DNA of 64,000 nt from Paenibacillus silvestris (lineage in GTDB: Bacteria; Bacillota; Bacilli; Paenibacillales; NBRC-103111), in NCBI RefSeq assembly GCF_009882985.1, contig NZ_WTUZ01000020.1:1-64000 (forward strand), given 5' to 3'. The notes beneath the pieces were generated by a model. The model made no database searches. It saw nothing but the letters and a program-made list of their open reading frames with translations, and was not told the origin of the DNA. A program made the position numbers and the translations under genes. Positions 53,914 through 62,907 of this stretch are shown here, piece after piece. Numbering within the stretch: the stretch's first letter is position 1; each line of letters opens with the position of its first letter.

Positions 53914-54918
53914 TCATTCTTTTCTTTTTCTTCTCGTTGATTCGCGAGGAATGAGTTTGACATCGAATAGATGCGTTTGATCTTCGCTGTTGTCACCCTC
54001 GATTTTCTTAATAAGAAGCCGTGTTGACAGCATCCCCATATCATAAATCGATTGTGCGACCGTCGTAATTTCCGGCTCGACGATGACCGTTAGGTCGATC
54101 CCATCGAAACCGCACAACGCAACTTGATCAGGGACGCGCACGCCCATTCGCTGTAATTTCTTAAGTGCTCCAACAGCCATCGTATCGTTGCCGGCAAAAA
54201 TTCCGTCAATATCAGGATGGCGTTTCATCAGGTTTTCAACCGCTTCCATTCCGCCGTCAACGCGGAAATAACCAGGTTCTACGAGGCTTGGCGAGTACCA
54301 AGGAAAATGTTTCACAGATTGCTCGTATCCCATGAACCGCTCTCTTCCGGTTACTGTGTCTTGTGGGCCGTAAATATGAGCAATTTTCGTGCAGCCCTCA
54401 TCCAGCAAATGCTGTACAGCTTGCTGTGCCCCTTCCAAATGCTTGGAGCTTACAACCGTGCACGAGGTCTCGCGCGGCGCTCTATCCAGCATAATGAAAG
54501 GAATTTTCTCGTTATTCAAAGCATCAACATCATCAGAGCGAAGACTGTAGGAAGCAAACAAAATGCCGTCTACATACCGCTGTTTCAGGACCCTGATGTA
54601 GGTTTGCTCTTTGTCCGCTTGATTATCCGAATTACATAGGATGACTGTGTATCCATACATGCGGGCAACATCCTCAACAGCTCTGGCTAGCTCCGCAAAG
54701 AATGGGTTCGTGATGTCTGGGAATATTAAGGCAATGGTGCCTGTCTTTCTTCCAGCAAGCCCTCTAGCCATCGCGTTCGGCTCGTACTGAAGCGTCTTGA
54801 TCGCTTGCTCTACTCGTAATTTTGTTTCTTCATTGACATATCCGTTTTTGTTCAAGAATCGGGAAATAGTCGCTACGGAAACGCCTGCCAACTTCGCTAC
54901 ATCTCTAATTGTTGCCAC
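53914..54918 (-). CDS. LacI-family repressor, RbsR/CcpA-like
   Basis: 334 residues. The LacI HTH is at 1-50 (TIRDVAKLAGVSVATISRFL) with the hinge helix near 55 (AMARGLAGRKT), then a periplasmic-binding-like core (IALIFPDITNPFF, GIFAGNDTMAVGA). It heads the operon (40-bp gap to the AtuA-like gene) and should repress it until a ribose-like inducer binds. The start is GTG at 54918. Two LacI-type operators lie upstream, consistent with autoregulation by looping. Confidence 0.9.
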   Translation of the reverse strand: MATIRDVAKLAGVSVATISRFLNKNGYVNEETKLRVEQAIKTLQYEPNAMARGLAGRKTGTIALIFPDITNPFFAELARAVEDVARMYGYTVILCNSDNQADKEQTYIRVLKQRYVDGILFASYSLRSDDVDALNNEKIPFIMLDRAPRETSCTVVSSKHLEGAQQAVQHLLDEGCTKIAHIYGPQDTVTGRERFMGYEQSVKHFPWYSPSLVEPGYFRVDGGMEAVENLMKRHPDIDGIFAGNDTMAVGALKKLQRMGVRVPDQVALCGFDGIDLTVIVEPEITTVAQSIYDMGMLSTRLLIKKIEGDNSEDQTHLFDVKLIPRESTRRKRKE

Positions 54919-54981
54919 TGGTTACGACTCACTCCTACTAAAAAGCAAACCCGTACTCTCAGCAAAGAAATTCTTGCGTAG

Positions 54982-54993
54982 GGTACCGGTTAC
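54982..54993. promoter_or_regulatory. LacI-type operator 2
   Basis: GGTACCGGTTAC, a variant of the site at 55081, 63 bp upstream of the lacI start codon. Both contain the central CG pair typical of LacI operators. Confidence 0.65.
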
Positions 54994-55080
54994 ATGCTTC
55001 CGAAATTTTCCTTTATCTCGATAAATACTATTATTTACACATGACATATTAATTATTTATGTTACCTTGATAAACGATGT

Positions 55081-55092
55081 GTAACCGGTTAC
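55081..55092. promoter_or_regulatory. LacI-type operator 1
   Basis: GTAACCGGTTAC is a perfect 12-bp palindrome with a CG centre, about 99 bp from the second site. The AT-rich promoter region lies between them. Confidence 0.75.
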
Positions 55093-55270
55093 CTATTTCA
55101 TGTTTTTTATTATATTCCTCATCTTTAAACGCTGTCAAGTCTAAAAACAGTTTTAACGACAAAAATCGACTTTGCTGTCGAGGCGGATATTCATACGAAA
55201 TAGACATTGAAAGCATTGAATAATGAACTGGAATTTTCGGGAAATTACAGTGTATGGAGGGCAGATGAAT

Positions 55271-55575
55271 GGGCTGTAACAGTTTGGGGAGAACGAGTAG
55301 ATTGAGCTGGTACAGCTCGGGGGAGGGTTAGTGCTTTGGGCTGTAACAGTTTGGATAAAACGAGTGCGTTGATATGGTACAGGTTTGGTAAGAGCGAGCT
55401 CATTGGGATGTTACAACTGGGAGAGGACGAGTGCGTTGAGCTGGTACAGTTCGGTGTGCTGATACAGCTCTGGGAGCGAGTGCGGTGGGCTGGTACAGCT
55501 CCGGGGAGGCGATCGCTTTGAGCTGGTACAGTTTGGGGAACGTGAGCTCATTGAGCTGTAACAGTTTGAGGCGGC
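55271..55575. repeat. Tandem array with 33-34-nt period, ten units
   Basis: Units of the form GAGCTGGTACAGTTTGGGGA...CGAGTGCGTT start at 55271, 55304, 55338, 55371, 55405, 55438, 55461, 55487, 55520 and 55553. Spacing is 33-34 nt except one compressed pair (23, 26). The core GAGCTG-GTA-CAGCTC is palindromic in the best unit. Non-coding and GC-richer than its surroundings; stops occur in all frames. It lies upstream of lacI and downstream of gcvH. Confidence 0.75.
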
Positions 55576-55624
55576 ACATGTACATTGTGTTTTTAACTAC
55601 TATCGTGCAATCTCCCCACGCTAT

Positions 55625-55807
55625 GTTGTATTTTGTGCAACTTGAAAACGATTACCAAGCCCGGACTCATCACTTCATTGCACTTTATACAACCATTTGA
55701 ACTAAAAAAACTGTTTTGGTCTCCATAGCCCCAAAATAGTTGTATTTTGTGCAACCTAGCGGCAATTTTGCATAGAAAATATATGAAAAGGTTGTATTAA
55801 ATACAAC
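55625..55807. repeat. Four-box palindromic element, family C
   Basis: GTTGTATTTTGTGCAAC (55625), TTGCACTTTATACAAC (55678, inverted), GTTGTATTTTGTGCAAC (55739) and GTTGTATTAAATACAAC (55791). Centre spacings are about 52, 62 and 52 nt. The fourth box is a perfect palindrome. It has the same layout as families A, B and D but different box sequence. Confidence 0.75.
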
Positions 55808-55873
55808 ATAGCCTTGGCGCATGCTTGCATACCCGAAGATCAGTTGCAGCTGCTCCAAAAAATCGGTAAACAC

Positions 55874-55920
55874 AAAAAAACGAGCCCTACCATCGAAATT
55901 CGATGGTTAGGAACTCGTTC
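55874..55920 (-). terminator. Terminator after gcvH
   Basis: On the minus strand ACGAGTTCCTAACCATCGAA pairs with TTCGATGGTAGGGCTCGT, followed by TTTTTT. Confidence 0.85.
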
Positions 55921-55931
55921 TTTAACGCGTT

Positions 55932-56321
55932 TTATTCGTTGCCAATATACGAAGCATATTCAGCAGCCGTCAGCAAACCCTCAAGTGCTTCCGCGCCGGA
56001 AACCTCGACCTCAACCATCCAGCCTTCGCCGAACGGTGCACTGTTTACCAGCTCTGGAGACCCTTCCAATGAACCGTTCACAGCTGTTACTTTGCCGGAT
56101 ACGGGCGAGAAAATATCGGAAACCGTCTTAACGGATTCCACACTGCCGATGCTTTCATTTGCGGTAATGGTTGTCCCAGCCTTAGGCAGCTCAACAAACA
56201 CAATATCTCCCAATTGATCTTGGGCAAAATCAGTAATACCCACACGGACTACCGTGTCTGACAGCTTCTCTACCCACTCATGCTCTTTGGTGTATAACAA
56301 ATTGGCTTGTACGTTACTCAT
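55932..56321 (-). CDS. gcvH: Glycine cleavage system H protein
   Basis: 129 residues. The lipoyl-domain fold carries the lipoylated Lys65 in [10 protein letters not shown], and the [21 protein letters not shown] and SPVSGK blocks are typical of GcvH. It shuttles the methylamine group among GcvP, GcvT and GcvL, and can serve in lipoate transfer. It lies on the opposite strand from the other gcv genes, so it is outside the riboswitch-controlled transcript. Confidence 0.96.
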   Translation of the reverse strand: MSNVQANLLYTKEHEWVEKLSDTVVRVGITDFAQDQLGDIVFVELPKAGTTITANESIGSVESVKTVSDIFSPVSGKVTAVNGSLEGSPELVNSAPFGEGWMVEVEVSGAEALEGLLTAAEYASYIGNE

Positions 56322-56484
56322 CGGTTTACGCCCTCGCTTACCAGCAAATTTTGATTTTAGCTTAATCTAATGGGAACATTAAAGTCAAGGCGGACGAAGG
56401 TAAATTTTATGAAAAGTAACAATTGACAATTCACACCTCTGTGGGCAAAAATTAATACAATACTAAAAACTGAATATTGGCGAA

Positions 56485-56692
56485 TGATGGTGCAGGGAGA
56501 GACCGCAGTGAAGTAACGCGGCGCCGAAGGAGTAAGCCCAATAGTGGTGAATCTCTCAGGCAAAAGGACTTGTACCGGACGCAACTCTGGAGAGCTTTGG
56601 ATGAACGCGCAAGCGGGAATTCGGACACCAACGGGGAAACTTGATGGGCCGTACATAGGTCTAATCGGGGTAACTCTCAGGTAAAAAGGACA
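56485..56692 (+). ncRNA. Glycine riboswitch, tandem aptamers
   Basis: Two consecutive gcvT-type aptamers. The first has GCCGAAGGAGTAAGCCC, then AATCTCTCAGGCAAAAGGAC and TCTGGAGAG; the second has CACCAACGGGGAAACTTGATG, then CGGGGTAACTCTCAGG and AAAGGACAG. A terminator follows. Glycine binding should prevent termination and switch on gcvT-gcvPA-gcvPB. Boundaries are approximate. Confidence 0.95.
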
Positions 56693-56736
56693 GGGCAAAA
56701 GGTATGTTTGTGTTGCATATCTTTTGCTCTTTTTTG
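56693..56736 (+). terminator. Riboswitch-controlled terminator
   Basis: GCAAAAGGTATG pairs with GCATATCTTTTGC (one wobble) and is followed by TCTTTTTTG, 50 bp before gcvT. This is the expression platform of the glycine riboswitch. Confidence 0.85.
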
Positions 56737-56785
56737 CATTTTGGGCAAGATATGGGATGTACAAAATCGAAGGTGAGGTAAACAC

Positions 56786-57880
56786 ATGCTGAAACGAACA
56801 CCGCTCTTCCCTGTTTATGCGGAGCATGGAGCGCGAGTTATTGATTTTGGAGGCTGGGAGCTGCCGGTGCAGTTCACGGGTATTCAAAAAGAGCACGATG
56901 CCGTCAGGCAGCAGGCTGGGCTTTTTGATGTGTCGCACATGGGAGAAGTCCGGGTTACCGGAGAAGACGCCCTCCCTTTCCTGCAAAAGATCACCACGAA
57001 CGATGTGGCAAAGCTCGAAAACGGACAATGCCAATACAGCCTCATGTGTTACCCAGACGGTGGCGTCGTAGACGATTTGCTCGTTTATAAACTAGGCGAC
57101 AACAACTACATGCTAGTAATTAACGCATCCAACATCGACAAAGATGTGGCATGGATGCAGCAGAATCTAACTGGACACACCGAGATCACCAACATTTCTG
57201 ATGAAACCGCTATGCTCGCCGTGCAAGGTCCTCACGCTGAACAGATTTTAGCCAAATTGACAGACGCACCTATCCAGACTTTGAAAACATTTCGTTTCCT
57301 ACCAGATGTGAAAGTAGCCGACATCAACGCCCTACTGTCCCGTACCGGTTATACCGGAGAAGACGGCTTTGAACTGTACGTCGATCAACATGATGCCGTT
57401 CAGTTGTGGAAGCTCCTGCTAGAGGCAGGTCAAGAATATGGTCTCGTACCGGCTGGCTTGGGCGCTCGTGATACGCTGCGTTTTGAAGCACGCCTTCCCC
57501 TTTACGGGCAAGAGCTCTCCAATGAAATCTCACCTCTGGAGGCTGGGCTGAACTATTTTGTGAAATTGGATAAAGGAGACTTCATCGGGCGTGATGTGAT
57601 CGCTGAGCATAAAGCCAACGGTGCACCACGCAAGCTCGTCGGCATCGAAATGATTGACCGCGGCATTCCGCGCCCACATTATAAGGTTTTCACACTCGAG
57701 GGTACGCCTATCGGGGAAGTAACAACGGGCACACAGTCTCCTACTTTCAAAACAAATGTTGGCCTCGCTTTAATTGATTCCGCCTACAGTGCGCTGGGCA
57801 CGGAAGTGAATGTGGAAATTCGCGGGGCACAGGTCAAAGCGAAAATCGTGGCCACCCCTTTTTATAAAAGAAAGCCGTAA
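56786..57880 (+). CDS. gcvT: Aminomethyltransferase (T protein)
   Basis: 364 residues. [20 protein letters not shown] near 22, SHMGEV, and [17 protein letters not shown] are hallmark T-protein blocks, with [12 protein letters not shown] and GLGARDTLR later. It transfers the one-carbon unit from the H protein to tetrahydrofolate, releasing ammonia. First gene behind the glycine riboswitch; GAGGTAAAC precedes the ATG. Confidence 0.97.
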   Translation: MLKRTPLFPVYAEHGARVIDFGGWELPVQFTGIQKEHDAVRQQAGLFDVSHMGEVRVTGEDALPFLQKITTNDVAKLENGQCQYSLMCYPDGGVVDDLLVYKLGDNNYMLVINASNIDKDVAWMQQNLTGHTEITNISDETAMLAVQGPHAEQILAKLTDAPIQTLKTFRFLPDVKVADINALLSRTGYTGEDGFELYVDQHDAVQLWKLLLEAGQEYGLVPAGLGARDTLRFEARLPLYGQELSNEISPLEAGLNYFVKLDKGDFIGRDVIAEHKANGAPRKLVGIEMIDRGIPRPHYKVFTLEGTPIGEVTTGTQSPTFKTNVGLALIDSAYSALGTEVNVEIRGAQVKAKIVATPFYKRKP

Positions 57881-57904
57881 TCCGGAGAGGAGCAAGCCCC
57901 CATC

Positions 57905-59257
57905 ATGAAGCACCGCTATTTGCCTATTACTGAGCAAGATCAGAAAGACATGCTGGAAACAATCGGCATCTCCTCCATGGAAGAGATGTTTCAAGATATT
58001 CCGCAAAAGGTTCGCTTCCAAGGCGAACTGAATGTCTCCAAGGCGCTGGATGAGCAAGGACTGCTGCGCTATATGCGCGGCTTGTCCAGCCGCAACGCCG
58101 ACTTCGATAGCTACGCCAGCTTCCTCGGCGCTGGCATCTACGATCATCACCTTCCCGTGGTGATCAATCATGTCATCTCGCGTTCGGAGTTCTACACCGC
58201 GTACACGCCCTATCAGCCGGAGATCTCCCAAGGGGAGCTGCAGGCGATTTTTGAATTTCAGTCGTACATTTGTGAGCTCACCGGCATGGCCGTAGCGAAC
58301 GCTTCGATGTACGACGGTGCCACGGCGCTGGCCGAAGCCGGCGCCCTGGCCAGTGGAGCGACGAAGCGCAGCCGTCTGCTTGTCTCCCGCGCGGTGCACC
58401 CGGAGGCGCGCGCCATCTTGCGCACGACCGCCCGCGGGCTGAACTTGGAAGTGGTCGAGATCAGCGTCACGCCAGAGGGCGTGACTGACTTCGATGACCT
58501 CGCTTCCAAGGCGGCCGACGCGGCCGCCGTCATCCTCCAATCGCCGAATTTCTTCGGCTGCTTGGAGGATATCGGCGCGGCGGAGCCGATCGCGCACGGC
58601 GCGGGCGCCTTGCTCGTCGTGAGCGCGAATCCGCTCACGCTCGGGCTGCTCGAAGCGCCGGGCAAGCTCGGCGCTGACATCGTTGTCGGCGACTGCCAGC
58701 CGCTCGGCATCCCAGCTGCGCTGGGCGGGCCGACGTGCGGCTACTTCGCCGTCGCCGAGAGCTGGATGCGCCGCATGCCTGGGCGCATCGTGGGCCAGAC
58801 CGTCGACCGCGCCGGCAAGCGCGGCTTCGTCTTGACGCTCCAAGCGCGGGAGCAGCATATTCGGCGTGAGAAAGCCACGTCGAACATCTGCTCCAACCAA
58901 GCGCTTCTCGCGCTCTGCGCATCCGTGTACTTGTCCACGATGGGCAAGCAGGGCATTCAGGACGTTGGCAAGCTCAACGTCCACAAGGCTCATTACGCGG
59001 CGAATCGCCTCACCGCGTCCGGTAAGCTCTCGCTGCCGTTTGCCGGCAGCTTCTTCAATGAATTCGCCGTCAAGCTTCCGGACGGCACGAACGTGCAGGA
59101 GCTGAGCAGCAAGCTCCTGCAGCATAACATCATCGGCGGCTACGACCTTGGCCGCGATTACCCCGAGCTCGCCGGCCATATGCTAATTGCCGTCACTGAG
59201 CAAAGAACGCGCGAAGATATCGATGCCTTCGCAGATGCACTGGAGGAACTCGTATGA
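57905..59257 (+). CDS. gcvPA: Glycine dehydrogenase (decarboxylating) subunit 1
   Basis: 450 residues, alpha half of the split P protein. LPITEQDQ at the start, [19 protein letters not shown], the [12 protein letters not shown] block and [10 protein letters not shown] are conserved. It decarboxylates glycine together with subunit 2. The middle (58300-58950) is notably GC-rich compared with its neighbours. 24-nt gap from gcvT; 4-nt overlap with gcvPB. Confidence 0.96.
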   Translation: MKHRYLPITEQDQKDMLETIGISSMEEMFQDIPQKVRFQGELNVSKALDEQGLLRYMRGLSSRNADFDSYASFLGAGIYDHHLPVVINHVISRSEFYTAYTPYQPEISQGELQAIFEFQSYICELTGMAVANASMYDGATALAEAGALASGATKRSRLLVSRAVHPEARAILRTTARGLNLEVVEISVTPEGVTDFDDLASKAADAAAVILQSPNFFGCLEDIGAAEPIAHGAGALLVVSANPLTLGLLEAPGKLGADIVVGDCQPLGIPAALGGPTCGYFAVAESWMRRMPGRIVGQTVDRAGKRGFVLTLQAREQHIRREKATSNICSNQALLALCASVYLSTMGKQGIQDVGKLNVHKAHYAANRLTASGKLSLPFAGSFFNEFAVKLPDGTNVQELSSKLLQHNIIGGYDLGRDYPELAGHMLIAVTEQRTREDIDAFADALEELV

Positions 59258-60747
59258 CGATGAGCACCAGCGAAAACAACATAAATGTGAAAAATGACAG
59301 CAAAGCGCTCATTTTCGAAATGAGCCATCCGGGCCGTGTCGCCTATTCCCTGCCGGAATCCGATGTGCCGGAAGTGAACCTGAACGACGTCCTGCCTTCC
59401 AAATTCCAGCGCAAGAATGCGCCGGAGCTGCCGGAAGTGTACGAAGTTGATGTCATCCGCCACTATACCGCTCTCTCTCGCCGCAATTTCGGCGTGGACA
59501 ACGGCTTTTACCCGCTTGGCTCGTGTACGATGAAGTACAACCCAAAAATTAATGAAGACGTAGCCCGCTTCCCAGGCTTCGCCAAAATACATCCCTACCA
59601 GCCGGAAGAGTCGCTGCAAGGTGCTTTGGAGCTGCTTTACAACCTCCAAAACGATCTTGAAGCCATCACAGGCATGGATCGCGTAACCCTGCAGCCCGCT
59701 GCTGGCGCACATGGGGAGTGGACCGGTCTCATGATGATTCGCTCCTACCATGAAAGCCGCGGCGAAAAGCGGACCAAAGTCATCTGCCCAGACTCCGCGC
59801 ACGGCACGAATCCAGCCAGTGCTACGGTCGCAGGCTTCGAAACCATTACAATCAAATCCAACGAACGCGGCCTCGTGAATCTGGATGAGCTTCGCAAAGC
59901 CGTTGGCCCGGACACGGCCGCCCTGATGCTCACCAATCCCAACACACTCGGCTTGTTCGAGGAGCAGATCGTAGAGATCGCTGAGATTGTCCATGCCGCA
60001 GGCGGACTCCTCTACTACGACGGGGCTAACGCGAATGCCATTATGGGCATTACCCGCCCCGGCGACATGGGTTTCGACGTCGTGCATCTCAACCTGCACA
60101 AAACGATGAGCACCCCGCATGGCGGCGGCGGCCCTGGCGCCGGCCCTGTCGGCGTCAAAGAAAAGCTCATCCCGTTCCTGCCTACGCCGCTTGTGGCGCA
60201 GAAAGAGGACGGCAGCTTTTATTTCGACTATAGCTACCCGCAGTCGATCGGCCGCGTCAAAGGCTACTACGGCAATTTCGGCATCCTGGTCCGCGCCTAC
60301 ACCTACATCCGTACGCTCGGTCCAGAAGGCCTGCGCAAAGTATCCGAGTTTGCCGTGCTGAACGCCAACTATATGCTCGCAAGGCTGACGCCTTACTACG
60401 ATGTGCCGCATCCCCGCTTCTGCAAGCACGAGTTCGTGCTGTCGGGCAACCGTCAGAAGAAGCTTGGCGTGCGCACTCTCGATATCGCCAAGCGATTGCT
60501 TGACTTCGGCTATCATCCGCCGACGATCTACTTCCCGATTAGCGTCGAAGAATGCATCATGATCGAGCCGACGGAAACGGAAAGCAAGCAAACGCTGGAC
60601 GAATTCATCGACACGATGATCGCCATCGCCAAAGAGGCCGAAGAGAATCCGGATATCGTCAAAAATGCGCCATACACCACCGTGGTCAGCCGTATGGACG
60701 AAGCGCTTGCCGCTCGCAAGCCTGTCCTGAACTGCAGCTGCGGATAA
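59254..60747 (+). CDS. gcvPB: Glycine dehydrogenase (decarboxylating) subunit 2
   Basis: 497 residues, beta half of the split P protein, binding pyridoxal phosphate through Lys in [13 protein letters not shown]. The [13 protein letters not shown] block and NTLGLFE motif are hallmarks. The start ATG overlaps the gcvPA stop, with GGAGG 7 nt upstream. Confidence 0.97.
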   Translation: MTMSTSENNINVKNDSKALIFEMSHPGRVAYSLPESDVPEVNLNDVLPSKFQRKNAPELPEVYEVDVIRHYTALSRRNFGVDNGFYPLGSCTMKYNPKINEDVARFPGFAKIHPYQPEESLQGALELLYNLQNDLEAITGMDRVTLQPAAGAHGEWTGLMMIRSYHESRGEKRTKVICPDSAHGTNPASATVAGFETITIKSNERGLVNLDELRKAVGPDTAALMLTNPNTLGLFEEQIVEIAEIVHAAGGLLYYDGANANAIMGITRPGDMGFDVVHLNLHKTMSTPHGGGGPGAGPVGVKEKLIPFLPTPLVAQKEDGSFYFDYSYPQSIGRVKGYYGNFGILVRAYTYIRTLGPEGLRKVSEFAVLNANYMLARLTPYYDVPHPRFCKHEFVLSGNRQKKLGVRTLDIAKRLLDFGYHPPTIYFPISVEECIMIEPTETESKQTLDEFIDTMIAIAKEAEENPDIVKNAPYTTVVSRMDEALAARKPVLNCSCG

Positions 60748-60753
60748 AAAGAT

Positions 60754-60804
60754 AGGGCTGCCGCAGAAGTCTTATGTTTCTTAGACTTCTACGGCAGCCC
60801 TTTT
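60754..60804. terminator. Bidirectional terminator
   Basis: AGGGCTGCCG-CAGAAGTCT pairs with AGACTTCTA-CGGCAGCCCT, with a short T run on each side, between convergent gcvPB and DinB genes. Confidence 0.9.
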
Positions 60805-60807
60805 CAC

Positions 60808-61317
60808 TTACTTATTGACTTCGTATAAATAGAAGACGAAGTCGCTTGATGCCCCCGCATGCCCGAGCTGACGAAGCATCGAGGAAATATTACCTCGGTG
60901 GTAGGTGCCATGATTCACGATATGCTGAATCAATTCTTGAATGCTGGCATTCAGCACGCCAAAAGTTGGATGCGGAAACTGCTTTTTCGCTTGCAGATCG
61001 TCTACACGATTCAGGAAAATGCGATACTCCTCGGCTTTTTCCCAATATACTGCTTGCAGCTCCTTCAGGCTTTTACCCGCTGTCTTAGCTTCAATCGTGC
61101 CTATCAGCTCTACAATCTGCTCATAGCTGTTCCCCATCATGCCTGACAACCAAACCGTATCCACCTGGTAAATATGTACGAGCCCTTTGTAAATCGTCGG
61201 AAACACATTGCAAAGCTCCTGATGCAGAACTTCCTCCGGCAATTCCGCTAGTCGTTCGAATACTCTTTTATTCGCCCAGACGTGATAATCATAGGTATTG
61301 ATCGTTTGTTCTCTCAT
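60808..61317 (-). CDS. DinB-family metalloprotein, paralogue 2
   Basis: 169 residues with the DinB four-helix bundle: YDYHVWANKRVFERL start, HIYQVDTVWL, and the metal pair in VNHGTYHRGN near 143. The last block is identical to the DinB at 34901-35404. Possible thiol-transferase; substrate unknown. A GAGGAGGATG site precedes the ATG. Confidence 0.85.
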   Translation of the reverse strand: MREQTINTYDYHVWANKRVFERLAELPEEVLHQELCNVFPTIYKGLVHIYQVDTVWLSGMMGNSYEQIVELIGTIEAKTAGKSLKELQAVYWEKAEEYRIFLNRVDDLQAKKQFPHPTFGVLNASIQELIQHIVNHGTYHRGNISSMLRQLGHAGASSDFVFYLYEVNK

Positions 61318-61394
61318 GCTTCATCATCCTCCTCAGAATGGAACTCTGTGTTAACTATGAGCTCATTGTACCTCGGCTTCACTGACAAAAACGG

Positions 61395-62369
61395 TCAGTC
61401 AATTGGCATCAACAAATAATGTTGATGTAAATTCAGCGTAATCTCCCGTAGCATCTTGATAAGCATTTGGGGTTCCTTAACTTGAATCGTGCCTCCATAA
61501 CTGAGGAGTTGATATGGAAGATGAGTGTGGATGGCTTTCTCCTGGACTTGAAAATGGGCTTCATACTGCGAGCGCTCTACTAGCGCATGGGACAGGAACC
61601 AATGCCCGCACAGGTCGTCCAGCGCTTGCTCTCTCCCTGTGATTTTCACGGAGATCAACTCTCCCGGCTTATCAGAGTCTGGCAGGACACCTGCAAGGAT
61701 GAACTGGCGTGCTGAGAAATCCGTCGGCCGCTCAAATGTCATGTCCGTTCTCGACATCTCCCGGATTCGGTCTACGCGAAAGCTGCGAATTTCTTTCCGC
61801 AGATGACAGTGCCCAACGACATACCATTTGCTTTTCCAGCAAACTAGTCCATAGGGATCCAGATGGCGAGTTTCTGCTACAGTACCATAGCCTTTTTGAT
61901 AATGCATGCTTAGCGTGATCCGCTGTGCAACGGCGACCTCCACTTCTTGCAGGAAAGAAGCTTCGGCGGCATCTGCCTGCGGCGAAATGACATCCAGCCC
62001 CTGCTCATGAAGATGGATTTGCGCGAGCTGCGTTTGATTGGTGTATAACTTAAGTTTGGCAACAGCCTGATTCAGCTTCTCGCCGAACGGATATCCTGCC
62101 TCCAAGGCAAACGAGGCAGCGTGAATGAGCGCCTTCTGCTCGTCCAGATCGAATACGAGCGGCGCCTCATTAAACTGGCCGAGCAGTCGGTAGCCGCCAT
62201 GGTGCCCGGAATCCGAAATGATCGGAACGCCGCTCGCGCATAACGCATCGATGTACCTGTACACCGTGCGGATGTGAATTTCAAGTTTCTCGGCTAATTG
62301 CTTTGCCGTTATTTGTTTATGTGATTTGATCAGCCATAGAATGGCTAGCATTTGGTCCGCTTTTGACAT
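61395..62369 (-). CDS. YafY-type HTH/WYL-domain regulator
   Basis: 324 residues. The N-terminal HTH_11 (about 5-60: KQITAKQLAEKLEIHIRTVY) and the WYL domain (about 145-225: HLDPYGLVCWKSKWYVVGHC, RSFRVDRI) define the family. Such regulators sense nucleic-acid fragments or metabolites and often control DNA-damage or defence genes. The nearest gene, DinB, is transcribed the same way 78 bp downstream and may be its partner. Confidence 0.88.
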   Translation of the reverse strand: MSKADQMLAILWLIKSHKQITAKQLAEKLEIHIRTVYRYIDALCASGVPIISDSGHHGGYRLLGQFNEAPLVFDLDEQKALIHAASFALEAGYPFGEKLNQAVAKLKLYTNQTQLAQIHLHEQGLDVISPQADAAEASFLQEVEVAVAQRITLSMHYQKGYGTVAETRHLDPYGLVCWKSKWYVVGHCHLRKEIRSFRVDRIREMSRTDMTFERPTDFSARQFILAGVLPDSDKPGELISVKITGREQALDDLCGHWFLSHALVERSQYEAHFQVQEKAIHTHLPYQLLSYGGTIQVKEPQMLIKMLREITLNLHQHYLLMPID

Positions 62370-62556
62370 TCGGGGCTAGTCCTCCTGGGGATGGTTTCCA
62401 TGTGGCTTTATCATAGCATTTCCCGGTCATTTAATCTGCTTCTGCTTGGAGCTGGCACTTGCTCCGCTTCCCTGCTCGGCTTAGTGGCTATCCGGCTGCC
62501 CAACGATGCTTCGTATATCTACGTTGCTTGATACAGCGCGATCAATATTACGTTTC

Positions 62557-62740
62557 ATTGGACGATTTCCAATAAAATACGCGTTTAATCGCCTTTGCGC
62601 AGTCTTTCATTGGATGATTTCCAACGATGTCGGCTTAAATCGGCCATAGAAGCATCAATTCCAACCATCTCATTGGAATTGCTCCAATGAATCACGCTTT
62701 TAACCCACTCAAACGGCTTCCTCGTTGGATTTGCTCCAAC
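62557..62740. repeat. Four-box palindromic element, family D
   Basis: ATTGGACGATTTCCAAT (62557), ATTGGATGATTTCCAAC (62609), ATTGGAATTGCTCCAAT (62672) and GTTGGATTTGCTCCAAC (62724). Centre spacings are 52, 63 and 52 nt. Each box is a 17-nt palindrome with 6-bp arms. It lies in the 538-bp gap between the WYL regulator and the oxidoreductase. Confidence 0.8.
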
Positions 62741-62785
62741 TAAACTAGCTGCAAACCATTTACGACCGCCACTATGCGGAGCTCC

Positions 62786-62850
62786 TCCCAACCAACTAAC
62801 CAAACAACCGATATACAAACCAACCAACACACAAACCAACTCAACCAAAT
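62786..62850. repeat. CCAAC/CAAACC low-complexity tract
   Basis: A run of CCAA- and CAAA-rich short direct repeats just downstream of the oxidoreductase gene. Non-coding. Confidence 0.65.
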
Positions 62851-62894
62851 AAAAAAGACCACCCTCAAGTAGAAAACTCTACTCGAAGACAGTC
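62851..62894 (-). terminator. Terminator after the oxidoreductase gene
   Basis: On the minus strand an imperfect stem (CGAGTAGA/TCTACTTG core) is followed by TTTTTTA. Confidence 0.65.
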
Positions 62895-62907
62895 CCTTAC
62901 AACACTC

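Noticed and set aside
55271-55575. Possible CRISPR array
   Set aside because: Units are degenerate along their whole length with no conserved-repeat/unique-spacer alternation, and no cas genes are present.
57770-59179. Long open frame (469 codons) on the minus strand opposite gcvPA
   Set aside because: Antisense to a conserved gene with GC-rich third positions; no ribosome site and no recognisable protein features.
59158-60591. Long open frame (477 codons) on the minus strand opposite gcvPB
   Set aside because: Antisense shadow of a highly conserved gene; codon bias of the plus strand leaves the reverse frame open.
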